Shown here one piece after another: positions 62,981 through 64,000 of a stretch of 64,000 bases of DNA. The stretch lies in the NCBI GenBank assembly GCA_002470515.1, contig DKML01000016.1, positions 132,115 through 196,114 on the forward strand, given 5' to 3'. Origin of the DNA: Proteobacteria bacterium UBA7415 (GTDB lineage Bacteria > Pseudomonadota > Gammaproteobacteria > Arenicellales > Arenicellaceae). Both the position numbers and the translations under genes were made by a program. The notes below the pieces were generated by a model. The model searched no databases. It was not told the origin of the DNA and saw nothing but the letters and a program-made list of their open reading frames with translations. Numbering within the stretch: the stretch's first letter is position 1; every line of letters starts with the position of its first letter.

Positions 62981-63018
62981 GTGCTCATTTGATATTCGTA
63001 CAATTATCAAATGAGCAC
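62981..63018. repeat. perfect 14-bp inverted repeat spanning the UmuD-like start codon
   Basis: GTGCTCATTTGATA (62981-62994) and TATCAAATGAGCAC (63005-63018) are exact complements around a 10-bp spacer. The ATG of the UmuD-like gene (63011-63013) lies inside the right arm. As RNA this would bury the start codon; as DNA it could be an operator. No SOS-type CTGT-N8-ACAG box is seen here. Confidence 0.85.
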
Positions 63019-63715
63019 AAAGCCTAAACAAGCAAGCAAATCAGGTAGGGCCGCGACTGAAGAGATCACTAAACCTCTTCGCGGTGGAGCAAGACCTGGT
63101 TCAGGTCGCCCTAAAGGAAGTGGGCAATTTAAAGAACCTACCAAGCCCATCCGAGTACCGCTTGGTAGCTTACCCGTCATTAAGCAGTATTTGGCGAGTT
63201 ATACCACCGACCATCCGGCATACAAGCTAGTCCAACTTAAGAGCATTGGTGCTGTTTCTAATAGTCAAATAGAGGGCGCTAGCATTGTCGATATAACACC
63301 GTTTAATAGTGCCTATACCGAGCAGCCCATTCCTCTCTATTCGTCCAAGGTCGCAGCGGGTATACCTACACCTGCCGAGGATCATATTGAAGATACGTTG
63401 GATCTTAACCAATACTTAGTAGAACACCCTGATTCAACCTACATGCTCAAAGTTGAGGGTGAATCCATGCTTGATATAGGAATATTTCCGAATGACATTT
63501 TGGTGGTCGATCGAGCGATTGAAGCCAGCCACAACAAAATTGTGATCGCGGCCGTTAATGGCCAATTGACAGTTAAGCGTTTGTATAACCGGGGTGGACT
63601 GATAAAACTCGTACCAGAAAACAAAAACTATCCGACGATCCAGTTAGACAAAGAAAGTGAATTACACATTTGGGGGGTCGTGGTTGGGAGCATCCGCAAG
63701 TTTCATTCTTTCTAA
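63011..63715 (+). CDS. UmuD/LexA-like autoprotease with basic N-terminal extension
   Basis: 234 aa. The C-terminal 130 residues match UmuD: a cleavage site SKVAAGIPTPAEDH (Ala-Gly), LDLNQYLVEHPDSTYMLKVE, the catalytic Ser in GESMLDIGIFPND and Lys in GQLTVKRLYNRG. The N-terminal 105 residues are not UmuD: they contain GGARPGSGRPKGSGQFKEPT, a Gly/Arg-rich motif seen in some small DNA-binding plasmid or repressor proteins. No umuC follows within the window. It could be a self-cleaving repressor rather than a polymerase subunit. ATG at 63011 has no Shine-Dalgarno sequence. Confidence 0.8.
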   Translation: MSTKPKQASKSGRAATEEITKPLRGGARPGSGRPKGSGQFKEPTKPIRVPLGSLPVIKQYLASYTTDHPAYKLVQLKSIGAVSNSQIEGASIVDITPFNSAYTEQPIPLYSSKVAAGIPTPAEDHIEDTLDLNQYLVEHPDSTYMLKVEGESMLDIGIFPNDILVVDRAIEASHNKIVIAAVNGQLTVKRLYNRGGLIKLVPENKNYPTIQLDKESELHIWGVVVGSIRKFHSF

Positions 63716-63815
63716 TACGGATTATAAGATAATTGGCTAATACGGATTAGAAGACAGTTGGCTAAGACGGATTAGAAGACAGTTGGCTAAGACGAATTTT
63801 AAGACATTTTGGTGA
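63716..63815. repeat. 25-bp tandem repeat, four copies, starting at the UmuD-like stop codon
   Basis: Units at 63716, 63741, 63766 and 63791. Copies 2 and 3 differ only at their first base (TACGGATTAGAAGACAGTTG, then GGCTAA); copies 1 and 4 are degenerate. It follows directly after the TAA of the UmuD-like gene. Confidence 0.9.
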
Positions 63816-63850
63816 AGCATTTCAGAGGAAAAAGGGGTAACAATTTAGCC

Positions 63851-64000
63851 CGCCAGCTCCTCAAGAGCCTTTAGCGTACTAGTTCCTCAAGAGCCTTTAG
63901 CGTACTAGTTCCTCAAGAGCCCTTAGCCTACTAGTTCCTCAAGAGCCCTTAGCCTACTAGTTCCTCAAGAGCCCTCAGCCTACTAGTTCCTCAAGAGCCC
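63851..64000. repeat. 26-bp tandem repeat, at least 5.8 copies, continuing off the window
   Basis: Units begin at 63851, 63877, 63903, 63929, 63955 and 63981. The consensus starts TACTAGTTCCTCAAGAGCC and ends TTAGCG or TTAGCC. No spacers of unrelated sequence separate the copies, so it is a direct tandem array, not CRISPR. The first copy is degenerate at its left end; neighbouring copies are most alike, as expected of slippage or unequal exchange. Confidence 0.92.

Noticed and set aside
63851..64000. CRISPR array
   Set aside because: Copies are directly adjacent at 26-bp period with no unique spacers, and no cas gene is seen.

Overview
The window looks like a chromosomal segment of a free-living, aerobic, probably marine gammaproteobacterium. 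The evidence is the AcnB, ParC, NhaB, TsaB-DinG/YoaA and DnaQ-RnhA-methyltransferase/MltD neighbourhoods, a RimI gene beside a HolD-like gene, gammaproteobacterial tRNA-Glu and tRNA-Ala, and an Na+/H+ antiporter. Base composition is moderate and even. I found no insertion sequence, phage module, CRISPR array or rRNA gene. Genus cannot be fixed from sequence alone.

Layout. 1-2.6 kb: 5' part of an acyl-CoA dehydrogenase gene (DmdC-like group) behind its likely TetR regulator. 2.8-6.4 kb: an ATP/ADP-translocase-like carrier convergent with a two-gene bd-type (CIO-like) quinol oxidase. 6.7-14 kb: secreted proteins, aconitase B and a CorB-type CBS-domain membrane protein. 14-18.4 kb: tsaB, a DinG/YoaA helicase and two dTDP-rhamnose genes. 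18.5-24.8 kb: galactoside use, with a GH42 beta-galactosidase divergent from KDGal kinase, KDPGal aldolase and an SMP-30 lactonase, plus a GlpD-like dehydrogenase.

25.4-34.6 kb is the most distinctive part, a sulfur block. A minus-strand run encodes persulfide-dioxygenase-like hydrolase, sulfide:quinone oxidoreductase, methanethiol oxidase (SBP56/MtoX), SCO-like copper protein and MauG-like dihaem protein. A plus-strand run encodes an SDR, an HCCA-isomerase-like thioredoxin-fold protein and two YeeE/YedE half-transporters. Read together: methanethiol is oxidised to formaldehyde, peroxide and sulfide; SQR takes sulfide to sulfane sulfur, and the dioxygenase takes that to sulfite. APS kinase and ATP sulfurylase lie 14 kb away (48.3-50.3 kb).

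34.7-37.5 kb: an OafA-type acyltransferase, then a tRNA-Ala/tRNA-Glu operon whose 3' side carries a 107-bp five-hairpin element between two copies of one terminator-like hairpin. 37.7-44.3 kb: nhaB, a pentapeptide-repeat protein, dnaQ, rnhA, a methyltransferase and mltD. 44.4-48.1 kb: rimI, a HolD-like protein with a UDG-like C-terminal domain, a membrane protein, a DHH phosphoesterase and an ArsC/Spx-like protein. 50.4-55.3 kb: a TetR gene with a perfect 26-bp palindrome at its promoter, transaldolase, parC and a small DUF-type protein. 55.6-60.4 kb: a three-gene 2-oxoacid:ferredoxin oxidoreductase operon that includes a GltD-like/ferredoxin fusion. 60.6-64 kb: a MerC-family membrane protein behind a Zur-like box, an exported amidohydrolase, a UmuD-like autoprotease whose start codon lies inside a perfect 14-bp inverted repeat, and two arrays of short tandem repeats, the second running off the window.

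All functions are read from motifs and remembered family features; no database search was run.
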